This document shows, in pieces, positions 43,288 through 43,593 of a stretch of DNA of 43,593 bases. The notes under the pieces were generated by a model. The model did not search any database, had not been told where the DNA came from, and was given only the letters and a program-made list of their open reading frames with translations. Source of the DNA: Verrucomicrobiales bacterium (GTDB lineage Bacteria; Verrucomicrobiota; Verrucomicrobiia; Verrucomicrobiales; V1-33); NCBI GenBank assembly GCA_947460575.1, contig CANHIJ010000020.1:1-43593 (forward strand). Reading direction: 5' to 3'. The first letter of the stretch is position 1. Every line of letters starts with the position of its first letter. Position numbers and translations under genes: made by a program.

Positions 43288-43593
43288 TCACGGCACCTTC
43301 CAGGCGGAGCGGAGTTCGTGAACTTGCAGCGCGGTGATTTTGGCGGAGCCGCCGCGGGTTTCGAGGAAAATGCGGCGGTTTTCGGGATTTGGGAGGAAAG
43401 GGGCGGGGACGTAGCAGAGGCCATCGCTGGCGAAGACTTCGAGTCCGGTGCGGTCGCTGTAGAGGGTGAGGCGGAGTTTGCCGTTGCGGAGGGGGGCGGG
43501 GGCGCGGAGGCCGTCGACGGCGAGTTCCTGTTTTTGGGGGTCGTAAATGACCATGGCGCCGCGGATGTTGAGGACGATTTCGCGGGCGTCGCC
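43288..43593 (-). CDS. GH32 family glycosidase, C-terminal fragment (cut by window edge)
   Basis: The last 101 residues of a protein that enters from the right edge. It carries the GH32 C-terminal beta-sandwich signature: EIVLNIRGAMVIYDPQ, then GKLRLTLYSDRTGLEVFASD and a closing FLETRGGSAKITALQVHEL. GH32 enzymes are invertases, levanases and inulinases that release fructose. The catalytic five-bladed propeller lies outside the window, so exact specificity cannot be judged. It is 54 bases upstream of the GH172-type gene and probably shares its transcript. Confidence 0.85.
   Translation of the reverse strand, partial: GDAREIVLNIRGAMVIYDPQKQELAVDGLRAPAPLRNGKLRLTLYSDRTGLEVFASDGLCYVPAPFLPNPENRRIFLETRGGSAKITALQVHELRSAWKVP

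Noticed and set aside
1..43593. Frequent CTAG tetranucleotides, which are avoided in many bacteria
   Set aside because: A rough hand count is not above what base composition predicts, so there is no enrichment to explain.

Overview
The window is a GC-rich bacterial chromosome segment with densely packed housekeeping genes. I read it as a member of the Verrucomicrobiota, probably an Opitutae-like lineage. The support is a PEP-CTERM exported protein, a ParC-like type IIA topoisomerase A subunit of the kind also found in Bacteroidetes, a DUF2961/GH172 plus GH32 glycosidase pair, and a near absence of Shine-Dalgarno sequences. The phylum call is inference; no rRNA gene is present. No tRNA, rRNA, CRISPR array, insertion sequence or prophage was found.

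Layout. 1-810: a glycosyltransferase pair on the minus strand, cut by the left edge. 982-4569: a topoisomerase A subunit and a PEP-CTERM protein on the plus strand, separated by about 700 bases without a convincing gene. 4570-5375: an 800-base gene-free stretch full of hairpins, ending in the clpC terminator. 5376-7898: clpC. 8328-9633: two small envelope coiled-coil proteins. 9757-12983 (minus): a cystathionine gamma-synthase-like enzyme, a DUF3307 membrane protein and a PatB/MalY-type beta-lyase, together enough for cysteine to homocysteine transsulfuration. 13034-20435 (minus): a MoxR-type membrane gene cluster (small membrane protein, RDD, SpoIIM-like, a DUF4129+DUF4350 fusion, MoxR ATPase, DUF58). 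20575-21537: transaldolase with a strong terminator. 21713-23295: a secreted NHL beta-propeller protein overlapping a small exported anchored protein. 23389-26974: a four-gene carbohydrate set (HUMPS-family aldolase/decarboxylase, Zn-type dehydrogenase, SDR, TIM-barrel isomerase/epimerase).

26961-36759: information-processing genes: uvrA (minus), pyrH-frr-HD hydrolase (plus), rpoD and an MBL-fold hydrolase (minus), recN (plus). 36770-40096 (minus): the conserved rpmH-rnpA-yidD-yidC-jag block, led by a near-consensus sigma-70 promoter; dnaA is not next to it. 40265-41218: a TraB/GumN protein. 41281-43593 (minus): a fructan-related accessory patch consisting of a GH32 C-terminus (cut by the right edge), a GH172-type secreted protein and a small secreted ORF broken by an in-frame amber codon.

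The points most worth a second look are the four-gene sugar cluster without a kinase or transporter, the fused DUF4129-DUF4350 protein, the pyrimidine-rich leaders that replace Shine-Dalgarno sites across the window, a G-tract repeat directly upstream of rpoD, and the amber-interrupted secreted gene.
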